A stretch of DNA of 64,000 bases from Candidatus Endomicrobiellum glyptotermitis (lineage in GTDB: Bacteria > Elusimicrobiota > Endomicrobiia > Endomicrobiales > Endomicrobiaceae), in assembly GCA_031267715.1 (NCBI GenBank), contig JAIRYQ010000002.1, positions 434,001 through 498,000 of the forward strand, given 5' to 3'. Position 1 is the stretch's first letter. Each line of letters begins with the position of its first letter. The position numbers were made by a program, and so were the translations under genes. This document shows, piece by piece, positions 1 through 12,413 of the stretch. A model generated the notes under the pieces. The model did no database searches, was not told the DNA's origin, and saw nothing but the letters and a program-made list of their open reading frames with translations.

Positions 1-1592
1 CTGTACCTTTAAATTCACTTGGTGGTGCTCTGCATGCCCCTTATATTTTATGTGTGATATGACTTTTTTTAATAATGTTCTTTTCATAAATACAAGTTCA
101 TAATTATTTTTTGTGGATATGACTCATTTCTTGCGCTATGTGACCATTGCAATTTTTTCTCACTGCACAAGTATTTTTTTTACACAAGAAAACTACGCAT
201 TTGGCACTAAAATATAGACGGAAAATATTGTGTGTGACACAAAATTTTCTTTTTTTTCATACATAGTAGACATATTGTGACACCATAGAGCAGCTACGGG
301 TGTTTAATAGCATATTTTACACTTGGTCCGCACAGATAAGTTTCTGATTGTCCACCGCTTTACAGTAGTTATAAATCTCAATCTATAAAAAGAATTTGTG
401 GATTTTCTTTTGCTTTTAAAATAAGATGCTTGTGTTATTCCCGTCTTTATCTCATCTACAGCGAAAATCGAATTTTTAAATTTATCTCTTTACCAACAAC
501 ATTGATAGATATTCCAAATGGTGAGCTTATAATAACTTGTACTAAATTGACTAAGTGCGATTTTCGTTCTTGCTTCCCGTCCCCAAGTTTTTTCCCAAAT
601 CTATAAAAACTATTTCCGCAAAAGACAAAACACCATTACCACATCACCCACAAAAATCGCCATAAATGGTCTTAAAAGCAGATTTTAGACTGTTCACACA
701 GTCTTTTTATAAAATCACTTCTTTTAAAAGAACCAACATCTTCTAGTCTTTTTCTAAATTTCGGTATGGTTTGAATCTCTTCAAAGTTAGCTCTGCCATT
801 CTTTTCTATTTTTCTTTTTTCACTCAAGCAAATAAAAACAAAATGTCATTGTTCTTATTTGTATCTGAAAAATACAGCTATATCCACAGAGTATTCTTCT
901 CTAGCATCAGACTGGGGCAAACCTTATCCCCCCCCCCAGCCAAAAAAACTGCTGGCTAGTTTGTATGCATTCCTCTGGATACTTGTGCAATCATCAATAA
1001 ATTATTTTAAAAATCTTTACACCGCCACAATTTCTTCTGGGGCTGCTTGTGTGTAACCTTCCAACCCTGAAATATAGTCAAATGCCACTTATCCGCACTG
1101 CCATAAAAAATTCTCCTTTTTCTTTTATTTTTAAGAGCTAAAAACCACCGGCTTTTCAAAATTGGTAATAGGATGTTGATTGTATACTGTACTTGAATAA
1201 AAATAGTGTTGCGAATAGGCTTATATTTTCATGAGCCATCCTGTTACAGATAAAAGCACGGTTAGCCGTATTCGAATGAGAGAATTTTTACCTACACTCA
1301 CTGCCAGAAATTCACTAGTATTGTTGTGTGGACCAAGTATAAGAAAACTGCAAATATCACGACACTGCGGCTCCCGTAATTGCGTTAAAACAATCACAGC
1401 TTTGAGGTAAAAACGAAGAAGAAGTTTCCTCCTTATGCTTGCTATAAAATTACTATAAAAATCCTAAATATATTTGGAAAAGAATTCTTAAAAGAACCTA
1501 ACCAGAGAGGCATTAGGTATTCCGGATTTCACAAATGAATAAGATACAGTTAAACGAAACATGCCAAACAGAAATCATTTATGCTAATTCCG
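1..1592. other. Eroded gene-poor stretch
   Basis: No open frame here looks like a conserved protein. Short reverse-strand stretches read like protein, for example about 55 codons ending near 680 that include KRKIEKNGRANFEEIQTIPK, and a short piece near 1040-1080 containing DYISGLEGYTQAAPEEIVAV. They are interrupted by stops and I could not assign them to a family. The two short plus-strand frames at 771-1056 overlap each other, run through a C10 tract (928-937) and look accidental. The stretch is best read as remains of one or more inactivated genes downstream of mfd. Confidence 0.5.
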
Positions 1593-4500
1593 TCATCTAA
1601 ATCCATAAAATTCAATACCAGACAGAAATTCTTTAAGGTATTCAACTGCACTTGCGTTGATTATTTCCTTTTTTAACCCGATCGCATAACGTTTACCTGG
1701 TAAAAACTCTACTATTTTTGAATAATCACCTATTAATCTTGACACGTCTACTCCTGACAAATCTGCTTCTTGCGAAAAATACAGCCATATATGACTACCA
1801 TTTTCAGTTATTTTTTCAATTCTATTTTTTTTAGCACTAAGTCTCAAATGTGCTATTTCAAATAACATTTGCATCTCTTTTGGAATTTTTCCAAAACGAT
1901 CCAAAAGTTCATCTTTTAATTTCTCTAACGCTTTTATATCTTTTGCGACACTAAGTTTTCTGTAAAATAAAATTCTTATATTTTCATCTTCAATATATTT
2001 ACTAGGAATTAACGCGTTTACTCTTAAATCTATTACAATATTTTCTTCTTTTTGCACTTCGGCAGATACATTCTCCCTCAATTTTCTACCCTCTTCCTCA
2101 AGAAGTTTCGCAAACATATCATATCCTATATCTTTTACAAAACCGTGCTGATTTTCAGATAATATTCCACCAGCCCCCCTCACTTCCAAATCTTTGAGAG
2201 CAAGTCTAAAACCAGAACCTAGCTCACTAAATTCATTTATTGCCTCAAGCCTTTTAATGGCACTCTCATTTAGGTTCTTATTTTTATAAAGCAAATAACA
2301 ATACGCTTTTTTTCTATCTCTACCTATTCTGCCTCTTAACTGATAAAGCTGCGAAAGACCAAAGTTTTCTGCCCCTTCAACTATTATTGTATTAACAGAG
2401 GGAATATCTACCCCAGACTCTATTATTGTAGTAGCTAGCAAAACATCCAATTCCATGTTCGAAAATTCCCACATAACATCTTCAATGTCTTTTGCTTTCA
2501 TCTGTCCATAAATAATTCCCAATCTAACGTTGGAAACAAGATTTTTGATACTTGCGGCTTTTGTAATAATCGTCTCAACCTCATTGTAAACATAAAAAAT
2601 TTGCCCGTTTCTTGAAAGTTCGGCCTCAATAATGTTTTTAACAAGATTCTCATCATATAATGATAGATTCGTCTCTATAGGCAATCTCCCAAAAGGCGGG
2701 GTTTCTACAACTGACAAATCTCTAAAGCCAGATAAAGCTGAAGATAAAGTTCTAGGAATAGGAGTTGCTGAAAGCATTAAAATATCCACATTCTTTTTTA
2801 TTAATTTAAATTTTTCTTTTTGCTTAACTCCAAATTTATGCTCTTCATCAATTATCAACAACCCCAAATTTTTAAATTTTACGTCTTTTTGCAAAAGTCT
2901 ATGAGTGCCAATGATAATATCAATCAGTCCTTTTTGTAAGTCCTTCAATATCCATTTTTGCTCCATTTTAGATTGAAATCCACCAATCACTGCAATTCTT
3001 GTCGGAAAAAGAGAAAGTCTATTACAAAACGTATCATAATGTTGTTGTGCTAAAACCGTGGTAGGAACTAATACAGCAACCTGTAAGAAGCCGCATTGAG
3101 CCACTTTAAAAGCTGCACGCACAGCAACCTCAGTCTTACCATAACCTACATCCCCACAAACAAGTCTTTCCATTGGATAAGGTTTTAAAAAATCATCTTT
3201 TATGTCATCAACAGCTTTTAGCTGATCAGAAGTTTCATCGTAAGGAAATGAATCCGCAAGTTCTCTTTCCCATACGGTTTCTAAGTCTAAAGGGGCCCTT
3301 TTTATCATACTTCTTTGCACATAGAGTTTTAAAAGCTCTTTTGCAAACTTTGCGGCAGCCTCACGTGCTGCTAATTTTACTCTTTCCCAGGCCACCGCAT
3401 CCATTGAATGCAATCTAGGATTGACACCTTTAAGCCCAACATACTTCTTTACAGTATTTATTCCTTCAAGAGGAATATAAAGCTTATCACTATTTTTATA
3501 TTCCATACACAAATATTCAGAAATGCTATTTTCCCTAGAAAGAGTTTTCAAGCCTGTGTAACGACCTATTCCGTATTTTTCATGAACCACATAATCACCA
3601 GCTGATATCTCCCATATACCTTCCAAACGTCTTCCATATTTAATTTTTGGAAAACTCATAGGTTTTTTTTTATACAATATCTCTTGAGCCGAAATATACG
3701 CAACCTTTATACTTTCTAAATAAAATCCTTGAGACAGCTTACTATATAAAAACTCTATATTTTTATAATCCCAATGACTTTCATAAAATATATTCACAAT
3801 ACACTCGCGTTCCCTTTCACTAGCGCAATAAATCTTTATTACCACACCACTTTCGGAAAAACTTTTAAGCATATTTATAAAAAAATCCTTATTACCTCTA
3901 AATCCAGCAAAACTTTTATATCCCTGATATTGCGCATGAGCATCCAAAGAATTGTTAACAATAAGTTCGTATTTACTAAACGACTTTTCAATTTCTTCAT
4001 CGACCGGATAGTCAAAAAATAATATAACACCGCTCTGAGCGTTGGTTACGTTTTGATTCACAAAATAATCCTTAATTGTTGATTTGTATTCTGAAAAATC
4101 AGCAGGTAGTATCTTAATCTCGTTAAGAAAAGAGTTTGAAAGCTGGGTTCTCGGATCGAAAGCTTTGATGAGCTCCACACTATCAAATTCAAAAACCACC
4201 CTGACAGGCATTTTGTTTAAAGATGACCATACGTCTATAATACCGCCTCGGACAGCAAATTGTAATTTATCATCAACAAAATTAGTTTTTGTATAACCAA
4301 ACACAACCAAAGAGTGCTCTAAATCGCTTAAATTATACTTCTGGCCTTTGATTATTATAACACTACCAATATCACTTTTAGGATCAATTACCGGAGAGTT
4401 AATTGAGAGGTTTGTTGCGCACACAATAAAATTTCTTAAGTTTCTTATCCTATCAATCGTAAAAGCCCTACGCTCCACGTCATCAGAAGGAAGCACAAAT

Positions 4501-4718
4501 ACATCTGCAACAGGAATCAAAGCGCCTGATGCAAAACTAAAAAAAGAACGTAGGTCATCATAAAAATTATTTAATTCCTCATCTTTGACAAAAGCAAAAA
4601 CACGCAAATCTGAAACTTCTTTACCATAGCCTACGTTCATTTGCATTTCAGATATACGCCTAAACAAAAAATGGGCTTTGCCGCTGCCACCAATTCCAGA
4701 CACATATGTTTTACTCAA
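1593..4718 (-). CDS. mfd: Transcription-repair coupling factor Mfd
   Basis: Mfd is an ATP-driven translocase that removes RNA polymerase stalled at DNA lesions and recruits UvrA for nucleotide excision repair. The 1041-residue protein shows the family order: a UvrB-like N-terminal part, a CarD-like RNA-polymerase interaction domain near residues 370-440 (VVHEKYGIGRYTGL), then a RecG-like superfamily 2 helicase with Walker A GDVGYGKTE near 520 and a DEEH box near 623, followed by motif VI QLRGRIGRD and a C-terminal TRCF domain. It is a little shorter than the roughly 1150 residues of E. coli Mfd, mostly in the N-terminal part. The start is TTG with AAAGG about 8 bases upstream. It lies 30 bases after lipA on the same strand and is probably co-transcribed with it. 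Identification is secure. Confidence 0.96.
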   Translation of the reverse strand: MSKTYVSGIGGSGKAHFLFRRISEMQMNVGYGKEVSDLRVFAFVKDEELNNFYDDLRSFFSFASGALIPVADVFVLPSDDVERRAFTIDRIRNLRNFIVCATNLSINSPVIDPKSDIGSVIIIKGQKYNLSDLEHSLVVFGYTKTNFVDDKLQFAVRGGIIDVWSSLNKMPVRVVFEFDSVELIKAFDPRTQLSNSFLNEIKILPADFSEYKSTIKDYFVNQNVTNAQSGVILFFDYPVDEEIEKSFSKYELIVNNSLDAHAQYQGYKSFAGFRGNKDFFINMLKSFSESGVVIKIYCASERERECIVNIFYESHWDYKNIEFLYSKLSQGFYLESIKVAYISAQEILYKKKPMSFPKIKYGRRLEGIWEISAGDYVVHEKYGIGRYTGLKTLSRENSISEYLCMEYKNSDKLYIPLEGINTVKKYVGLKGVNPRLHSMDAVAWERVKLAAREAAAKFAKELLKLYVQRSMIKRAPLDLETVWERELADSFPYDETSDQLKAVDDIKDDFLKPYPMERLVCGDVGYGKTEVAVRAAFKVAQCGFLQVAVLVPTTVLAQQHYDTFCNRLSLFPTRIAVIGGFQSKMEQKWILKDLQKGLIDIIIGTHRLLQKDVKFKNLGLLIIDEEHKFGVKQKEKFKLIKKNVDILMLSATPIPRTLSSALSGFRDLSVVETPPFGRLPIETNLSLYDENLVKNIIEAELSRNGQIFYVYNEVETIITKAASIKNLVSNVRLGIIYGQMKAKDIEDVMWEFSNMELDVLLATTIIESGVDIPSVNTIIVEGAENFGLSQLYQLRGRIGRDRKKAYCYLLYKNKNLNESAIKRLEAINEFSELGSGFRLALKDLEVRGAGGILSENQHGFVKDIGYDMFAKLLEEEGRKLRENVSAEVQKEENIVIDLRVNALIPSKYIEDENIRILFYRKLSVAKDIKALEKLKDELLDRFGKIPKEMQMLFEIAHLRLSAKKNRIEKITENGSHIWLYFSQEADLSGVDVSRLIGDYSKIVEFLPGKRYAIGLKKEIINASAVEYLKEFLSGIEFYGFR

Positions 4719-4748
4719 ACTATAAACCTTTAAATCAATTTATGAAAC

Positions 4749-5579
4749 TCAAAATTTCTTAAAGTTTGCTTCCGCAAGATACGAACTTCGAGCGTACCTG
4801 CTAGAAATAACTTGCTTTATTTTTAAAGATGCAGCAAAATTTTCAAACATCTTAAACTCTTCTTTGGTATATTCCTTAATCACAGAAAAATGTTTCAGAG
4901 TAGGAGCAAGATACTGCCCTATTGTCAAAGCATCGACATTTATATTTTTTATGTCTTTAATCGTTTCAAAAACTTGCTCTTTGGTTTCACCAAATCCCAG
5001 CATTATACTGGTCTTCACTTTAAAGCCTTTGGACTTGGCATACCTTAACACATTAAGAGAACGCTCATAATCGGCCCCTTTTCTCACCACATCATAAAGG
5101 ATAGGAACCGTTTCTAAATTATGAGAAAAAACATCAGGATTTGCATTTAAAACAACGCCTATAGACTTTGCATCTCCCGAAAAATCAGGCACAAGAACCT
5201 CAACTTTATTACCGGGAAGCAAAGTTTTTATCTCATTAATTGTTTTTGCGAAATGCCCCGCTCCACCATCAGACAAATCATCTCTTGTCACAGAAGTTAT
5301 CACACTGTACGAAAGTTTGAGATCTTTAATTGCTTTTGCGATTCTTGAGGGTTCTCTTATATCCACAAACTCAGTATCATATCTTTCTACAGCACAGAAA
5401 CTACATCCTCTAGTACAGTATTTACCCAATATCATGAATGTTGCAGTTTTATTTTTATAACACTCTCCAATATTGGGACATCTAGCACTTTGGCATACTG
5501 TATTGAGAGCTTTAAATCCAAAATTCTTTTTGAACTCCACTATTCGTGCAAGAGTGATTTTCTTTTTTTTCTGTTTCAT
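4749..5579 (-). CDS. lipA: Lipoyl synthase LipA
   Basis: LipA is a radical-SAM enzyme that inserts two sulfurs into octanoyl groups on lipoyl domains. Both cluster motifs are present: the auxiliary cluster cysteines in CQSARCPNIGEC and the radical-SAM CxxxCxxC in YCTRGCSFC. I start the gene at the ATG at 5577-5579 (MKQKKKK), which gives a normal length of about 276 residues. An upstream in-frame extension would add a hydrophobic leader not seen in the family. It precedes mfd by 30 bases. No lipoate-using enzyme or octanoyltransferase is visible in this window, so its target must be encoded elsewhere. Confidence 0.95.
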   Translation of the reverse strand: MKQKKKKITLARIVEFKKNFGFKALNTVCQSARCPNIGECYKNKTATFMILGKYCTRGCSFCAVERYDTEFVDIREPSRIAKAIKDLKLSYSVITSVTRDDLSDGGAGHFAKTINEIKTLLPGNKVEVLVPDFSGDAKSIGVVLNANPDVFSHNLETVPILYDVVRKGADYERSLNVLRYAKSKGFKVKTSIMLGFGETKEQVFETIKDIKNINVDALTIGQYLAPTLKHFSVIKEYTKEEFKMFENFAASLKIKQVISSRYARSSYLAEANFKKF

Positions 5580-5831
5580 AGTATCTAAATTTAGAAATTT
5601 TTTAACAATTAAAATAAAGATAAACACAGTTTAAGCATTCTACAAAACCGTAAGACACAACAAATACCGCAATGCATAAAATAAGACAAAACTACTTTAC
5701 TTAATTTATATTACCGAAGTCTACGTAAAAAATACTCAAAAAGATTGTTTGGTCTCTTCTATTAAAAAGCAAAAATCAGATGCAGAAGTTAACCACTTAG
5801 ACCCATGACGGAAATATTTATCGCTTAAAGC

Positions 5832-7385
5832 TTAATGTTTAAAATGCCTCGTGTTTGTAGCAACCATAGCTATATTTGCCTCCTCTGCAGCACTGATAGA
5901 TTCATCGTCCCTTACTGAGCCTCCCGGCTGCACTATCGCAGTAACACCAACTTTTGCCGCTTGCTCAACCACGTCTGAAAACGGGAAGAAAGCATCAGAA
6001 GCAAGAACAAGCGAAAATATACGTTCGTCTAATCCGTGTTTAACACGTTTCATTTTTTCAGCAGCTATTTTGAGAGAATCAATACGACTCATTTGTCCCG
6101 CACCTATACCCACAGTTTGCATTCCTCTTACAAGAATAATAGCATTTGACTTAACGTGTTTGGAAACTTTCCATGCAAAATTCAAAGCCTCACGCTCCTG
6201 TTCATTGGGTTGACGATTCGTCATAAATTTTATCCCATTTAAAAGTTTATTGTCTATATCTTGCACAAGCATGCCGTAAGACATCATTCTATATTCAGTA
6301 GAATATTTTTCCCTTTTATAAGGGATTTCTTGTACCAAAAGTCTGATATTTTTTTTCTGCATTAAAATGTTCAAGGCATCTTTAGAGTAACTAGGAGCTA
6401 TAACGCACTCAATAAATAATTCACTCATTTCAAGAGCAACACTATCATCGACAAGTTTATTAAACGCTATTACTCCACCAAAAGCACTCACTGGATCGCA
6501 AGTTAAAGCTTTTAAATAAGCGTTTTTTATACTCGTACCTTCCGCGCAACCACAAGGGTTATTGTGTTTAACAATTGCACACGCTGGATTATCAAACTCA
6601 TGAACTAAACACCACGATGCTTCTAAATCAAGATAATTATTATAAGACAACTCCTTGCCGTGAAGTTGTTCTGCGTATATGACAACAGGCTTGCCTTCTA
6701 TGCCGTTAGAATACAAAGCGGCGTTTTGATGAGGATTTTCACCATACCTCAATCCTGAAAGTTTTTTAAGAGGAATCGCCATCTGTGTCGGAAATTTTTC
6801 ATAAGTCAAATAAGTTGAAATTAAAGAGTCATAATATGCCGTATGGCGAAAAGCTTTTGCAGCTAAACCAAGTTTTAATTCCTCCGTAACAGAGTTATCT
6901 TTTAAGTTTTCGATAACAACTTTATAATCATTCGCATCACATATAACGATAACGTCTTTATAATTTTTCGCGGCAGCCCTTAAAAGAGCAACTCCACCAA
7001 TATCTATATTCTCTATAACATCTTGGTTTATCTTTTTATCTTCAGGTTTTGATATTCTATTTATAGTGGCTTCAAAAGGATATAAACTTAAAACTACCAT
7101 ATCTATAGTTCCTATTCCATGGCGACTTAATTGCTCGTTATGCTCAGTTTTACTCCTTATAGCGAGAATTCCTCCATAAATCTTTGGATTTAACGTTTTA
7201 ACTCTGCCATCTAAAATTTCAGGAAATCCCGTAACTTCGGATACTTCTTGACATTGAACAAAATTTTCCTTTAAAATCTTCGCTGTTCCAGCACTGGAAA
7301 TTACATTCCATCCAATACGTTTTAACTCTTTTGCAAAATCTACAATCCCAGTTTTGTCTGAGACACTAAGCAGTACTGTTGGCAT
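5832..7385 (-). CDS. purH: Bifunctional purine biosynthesis protein PurH
   Basis: PurH carries out the last two steps of IMP synthesis. AICAR formyltransferase adds the formyl group and IMP cyclohydrolase closes the ring. The N-terminal cyclohydrolase (MGS-like) domain starts with MPTVLLSVSDKTGIVDFAKE. The transformylase part includes LRYGENPHQ and the KHNNPCG motif containing the catalytic Lys-His. I chose the ATG at 7383-7385 because GAGGAGAT lies 5-12 bases upstream. A longer frame to 7436 would overlap recX. The product is about 517 residues, normal for PurH. guaB at 48.7 kb uses its product. Confidence 0.96.
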   Translation of the reverse strand: MPTVLLSVSDKTGIVDFAKELKRIGWNVISSAGTAKILKENFVQCQEVSEVTGFPEILDGRVKTLNPKIYGGILAIRSKTEHNEQLSRHGIGTIDMVVLSLYPFEATINRISKPEDKKINQDVIENIDIGGVALLRAAAKNYKDVIVICDANDYKVVIENLKDNSVTEELKLGLAAKAFRHTAYYDSLISTYLTYEKFPTQMAIPLKKLSGLRYGENPHQNAALYSNGIEGKPVVIYAEQLHGKELSYNNYLDLEASWCLVHEFDNPACAIVKHNNPCGCAEGTSIKNAYLKALTCDPVSAFGGVIAFNKLVDDSVALEMSELFIECVIAPSYSKDALNILMQKKNIRLLVQEIPYKREKYSTEYRMMSYGMLVQDIDNKLLNGIKFMTNRQPNEQEREALNFAWKVSKHVKSNAIILVRGMQTVGIGAGQMSRIDSLKIAAEKMKRVKHGLDERIFSLVLASDAFFPFSDVVEQAAKVGVTAIVQPGGSVRDDESISAAEEANIAMVATNTRHFKH

Positions 7386-7425
7386 ATATAATATCTCCTC
7401 AACCATATTTAATTTATCAACGTAT

Positions 7426-8052
7426 TCACATAACACTGCGGCACAATTTGAAAGCTTTAGCTATGTCTTCAAAAGAAAAACCCCTTCTTAAAAAAAAAGA
7501 GGTTGCTTTTCTTACTTCAATTTTATTTTTTTTATCAAAATTCTTAAACTTTGCTTTCAATATCTCAGCAATTTTGTCAGAAGTTTCAACACTTGCTTTA
7601 ACAACTCCAAGAGCGCTATTTATTAAGCTTCTTTCAATTCCTTGTTTTTCAAGCTCGGCTCTTATTAAAAATTCTCCTTTGCCTATTCCTGATAAGTAAA
7701 CCGCATAATTTTTGGCATATTCCTCATCGTTGAGGTAATTAAGCTCCTTAAGCCTTTCAACAACTCCCACTGAGTTTTTGAGCCCATAGCCTCTTTGAAT
7801 AAGTTTATTTTGCAGATTTTTAACACTGTATGACCGCTTTGACACCAAACTCAACGCCTTGAAAATCCCGCTTTTTGATTTGTCATAAAACAAAATTCTC
7901 TTACAAACATCCTCTGAGATATCAACCCCGATCTTAAGAGTAAATTTGACAATACTATCGGCGGAAATTGCCAAACTCTTCTTGCTATTCTCAAAAGATA
8001 TTTTAAACATGCCTTTTCTAAATTTTACTTTTTCTACTTTTGATATTTTCAC
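7426..8052 (-). CDS. recX: Regulatory protein RecX
   Basis: RecX binds RecA filaments and limits their extension. The 208-residue protein is all-helical with the repeated three-helix RecX pattern, for example SYSVKNLQNKLIQRGYG followed by LKELNYLNDEEYAKNYA and then the FLRRGFSFEDIAKAF repeat. About 65 N-terminal residues of basic, beta-rich character precede the first repeat, as in many RecX proteins. Translation appears to start at GTG (8050-8052) without a strong ribosome site. The gene lies 40 bases upstream of purH; recA is not in the window. Family identification is good; regulation cannot be seen. Confidence 0.85.
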   Translation of the reverse strand: MKISKVEKVKFRKGMFKISFENSKKSLAISADSIVKFTLKIGVDISEDVCKRILFYDKSKSGIFKALSLVSKRSYSVKNLQNKLIQRGYGLKNSVGVVERLKELNYLNDEEYAKNYAVYLSGIGKGEFLIRAELEKQGIERSLINSALGVVKASVETSDKIAEILKAKFKNFDKKNKIEVRKATSFFLRRGFSFEDIAKAFKLCRSVM

Positions 8053-8148
8053 AATTAAATTTAGACATACATTTAAATTTCCAACTCACAAAATCATTTA
8101 TCATAATTTACATAATCTACTAAGCGAACTATTCAAATGGACCATAAT

Positions 8149-9195
8149 TTAATATTCAATTAAAACATAATTTCTACTGCCAAGTCCTAGTTTTTCAGCG
8201 TAACTCAACTGAACATTAGGGTCAATTTCCGGATAAATATTTTTAAAGAAATTTTTACCAAAAGCCTTATTTACGACATCATAACTTGCTTGGTCTACGG
8301 CAACAGGATCAACCCCAGCAATAATTCCGACATCATACATAAGAGGATTATTTTTTGCAAGGCTAAAACAATCACAGTATTTACTTATATGATTTAAAAA
8401 GTTTATATAAGCCCCTTTTTTATTTTTCAAAACTCCTATCGCATACTCAACTATCTTCTCTTGGACCGTCGCAGATCCTTCGCTCCAATCTAACTGAAAA
8501 ACTCTCAACGCACAACTGACCATACATTGGCAACACCCAGTACATTTCTCTTTATCCATAACAATTTTTTTGTTTACAAGGTACAATGCTTTTTGATAGC
8601 AATTTTTCACACAATTGCCACAACCTACACAAAGTTTTTGACTTACCAAAGGTTTTGATGAATGATGCATAGCATATTTTCCAGCTTTACTCCCGCACCC
8701 CATACCTATATTTTTTAACGCACCTCCAAATCCTGTTATTTCATGCCCCTTAAAATGACTCATGAAAATAAAACCATCCGAATTGTATATTTCATGAGCT
8801 ATGTAAACACTTTTGAAATATTTCAGGTTGACTTCAACTTTTTTTTCTGCATCCCCTCTCATTCCATCTGCAATAATAATAGGGCAACCGCATTTTTCAA
8901 CAGTGAATCCGTGCTTGTTTGCAATAAGAAGGTGATGATATGCGTCAGATCTTTTGCCAACATAAATCGTACTAGCATCAGTCAAAAAGGGATAGGCAGT
9001 TTTTTCTTCAACTGCCTTAATAACAGGCAAAACATACTCAGGTTTAATATATCCCTCATTACCATCTTCACCAAAATGTATTTTTATCGCCATAAAATTT
9101 CTTGCCTTTACATGATCAAACGTACCTGCAACTTTTAAGAAATCGTGAAGCTCGCTTCTCCTACTCCATGAAAGAAAATATACTTTACTGGACAT
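8149..9195 (-). CDS. DUF362 protein with two 4Fe-4S clusters
   Basis: This 348-residue protein belongs to the DUF362 family, whose biochemical role is not firmly established. Its start reads MSSKVYFLSWSRRSELHDFL and the body contains the family signature IKIHFGEDGNEGYIKPEYV. Two ferredoxin-type motifs lie at roughly residues 193-204 (CVGCGNCVKNC) and 219-230 (CTGCCQCMVSC), inserted between the two halves of the DUF362 fold. This suggests electron transfer in anaerobic metabolism. The ATG at 9193-9195 has GGAG about 12 bases upstream and is preferred over the TTG just before it. It lies between recX and ligA with no clear operon partner. Confidence 0.85.
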   Translation of the reverse strand: MSSKVYFLSWSRRSELHDFLKVAGTFDHVKARNFMAIKIHFGEDGNEGYIKPEYVLPVIKAVEEKTAYPFLTDASTIYVGKRSDAYHHLLIANKHGFTVEKCGCPIIIADGMRGDAEKKVEVNLKYFKSVYIAHEIYNSDGFIFMSHFKGHEITGFGGALKNIGMGCGSKAGKYAMHHSSKPLVSQKLCVGCGNCVKNCYQKALYLVNKKIVMDKEKCTGCCQCMVSCALRVFQLDWSEGSATVQEKIVEYAIGVLKNKKGAYINFLNHISKYCDCFSLAKNNPLMYDVGIIAGVDPVAVDQASYDVVNKAFGKNFFKNIYPEIDPNVQLSYAEKLGLGSRNYVLIEY

Positions 9196-9248
9196 CAACT
9201 ATGCACACTCCTATCCGCAACACTACATACTGCACTAAATAAACCTCT

Positions 9249-11309
<2,061 letters not shown>

Positions 11310-11594
11310 TTACTCAAAGGGAAGAGTCACACAAAAATAACGTATAAACGTATATAAATGCAACAATATATTCTTATAAATCTTCACATATAAAGAAAAA
11401 CAACACTTTTTCATCTGCTTTTGCCATGATTTTAACAGATCTACTGAGTTAACTTTCTCTTTCGTACAAGTCGTAATCTCGATGTACGGTTTTTTTAATC
11501 CTAATACGCTGGTTTTATCACCTTTGCGCAAGAAGTTACATGTGACACTTACACACACCTTCAGTATACCAAAATTCCTTCGTTGATGGGGCAC
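11310..11594 (-). CDS. Doubtful 94-residue open frame upstream of ligA
   Basis: This frame ends 18 bases before ligA and has no recognisable domain. It is basic and cysteine-containing, with the stretch KGDKTSVLGLKKPYIEITTC looking the most protein-like and a hydrophobic, aromatic C-terminus. It could be a small real gene, a fragment of a decayed one, or chance. I see no strong ribosome site and no family match, so treat it as uncertain. Confidence 0.2.
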   Translation of the reverse strand: MPHQRRNFGILKVCVSVTCNFLRKGDKTSVLGLKKPYIEITTCTKEKVNSVDLLKSWQKQMKKCCFSLYVKIYKNILLHLYTFIRYFCVTLPFE

Positions 11595-11935
11595 AAAACC
11601 ATCTTTCCATTTTTATGGCATCGCTTTTTTGCTTCTTTTTTATATATTAGAAGCCGTGCTTGAAAGTTGCACTTTTGACACCGCATCACTCTGTCTTGAT
11701 CCCATAATTTTTCTTCGCATGCTTAGTTCAAAATTTTACAAGCGATTTTACCTGCCACGGTAGCCAAAAAACACTGATTCCTTACTATTCTCGTAAAACT
11801 TTCTCAAAAAAAAGAATCCGTCATCGAAAACAAAAAAATATTCAACACACTTTTCTTTATTTAGAGGTATCTCGTTAAATTGAAAAAGCTCGAAAGTCTC
11901 CTTTCTACAAATGAATCACAGTATATATTTTCACC
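11595..11935. other. Intergenic stretch without recognisable gene
   Basis: About 340 bases between the doubtful frame upstream of ligA and the end of nusB. It is AT-rich, has stops in all frames and shows no RNA-gene structure that I can identify. Confidence 0.5.
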
Positions 11936-12370
11936 TTATATCAATGAACAATTCCGCAAATCTTTATGTGTCCTTATGAACTTAAGTTTATCTAAAATAC
12001 CGTTAATGAATTTACCCGAATCTTTTGTAGAATACTTTTTAGAAATCTCAACAGCCTCATCTATTATGATGTTTATTGAAGTGTTTTGATTAGCCATGAT
12101 CTCATAAATCCCAAGACGTATAATATTACGATCAACAACTGCCATTCTGTCAAGTTCCCAATTTTTTGCATATTGGTTTATAAAAGAATCTATTTCTTCT
12201 TTATTTTCGCAAACTCCTTCAAACAAATTTATCGCAAACACCCTATATGCTTTGCCCTTAGGAAAATAACCATCGAAAAACCTATACACACTTTCAATTG
12301 ACGCTTTACAATTATCAAACATGTAAAGCATTTTTAAAGAACATTCTCTCGATTCTCTACGAGTACTCAT
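11936..12370 (-). CDS. nusB: Transcription antitermination factor NusB
   Basis: NusB, with NusE (S10), binds boxA RNA and supports antitermination on rRNA operons. The 144-residue protein opens with MSTRRESRECSLKMLYMFD, the typical arginine-rich first helix, and contains the conserved helix around ELDRMAVVDRNIIRLGIYEI and the NIIIDEAVEISKKYSTKDSGKFINGILDKL signature, here split for reading. Length is typical. It starts 43 bases after the end of rlmN, on the same strand, so the two may be co-transcribed. Confidence 0.93.
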   Translation of the reverse strand: MSTRRESRECSLKMLYMFDNCKASIESVYRFFDGYFPKGKAYRVFAINLFEGVCENKEEIDSFINQYAKNWELDRMAVVDRNIIRLGIYEIMANQNTSINIIIDEAVEISKKYSTKDSGKFINGILDKLKFIRTHKDLRNCSLI

Positions 12371-12413
12371 AATTAATTATGGACACATCTCACAGTCTAA
12401 AATTTTATAAAAA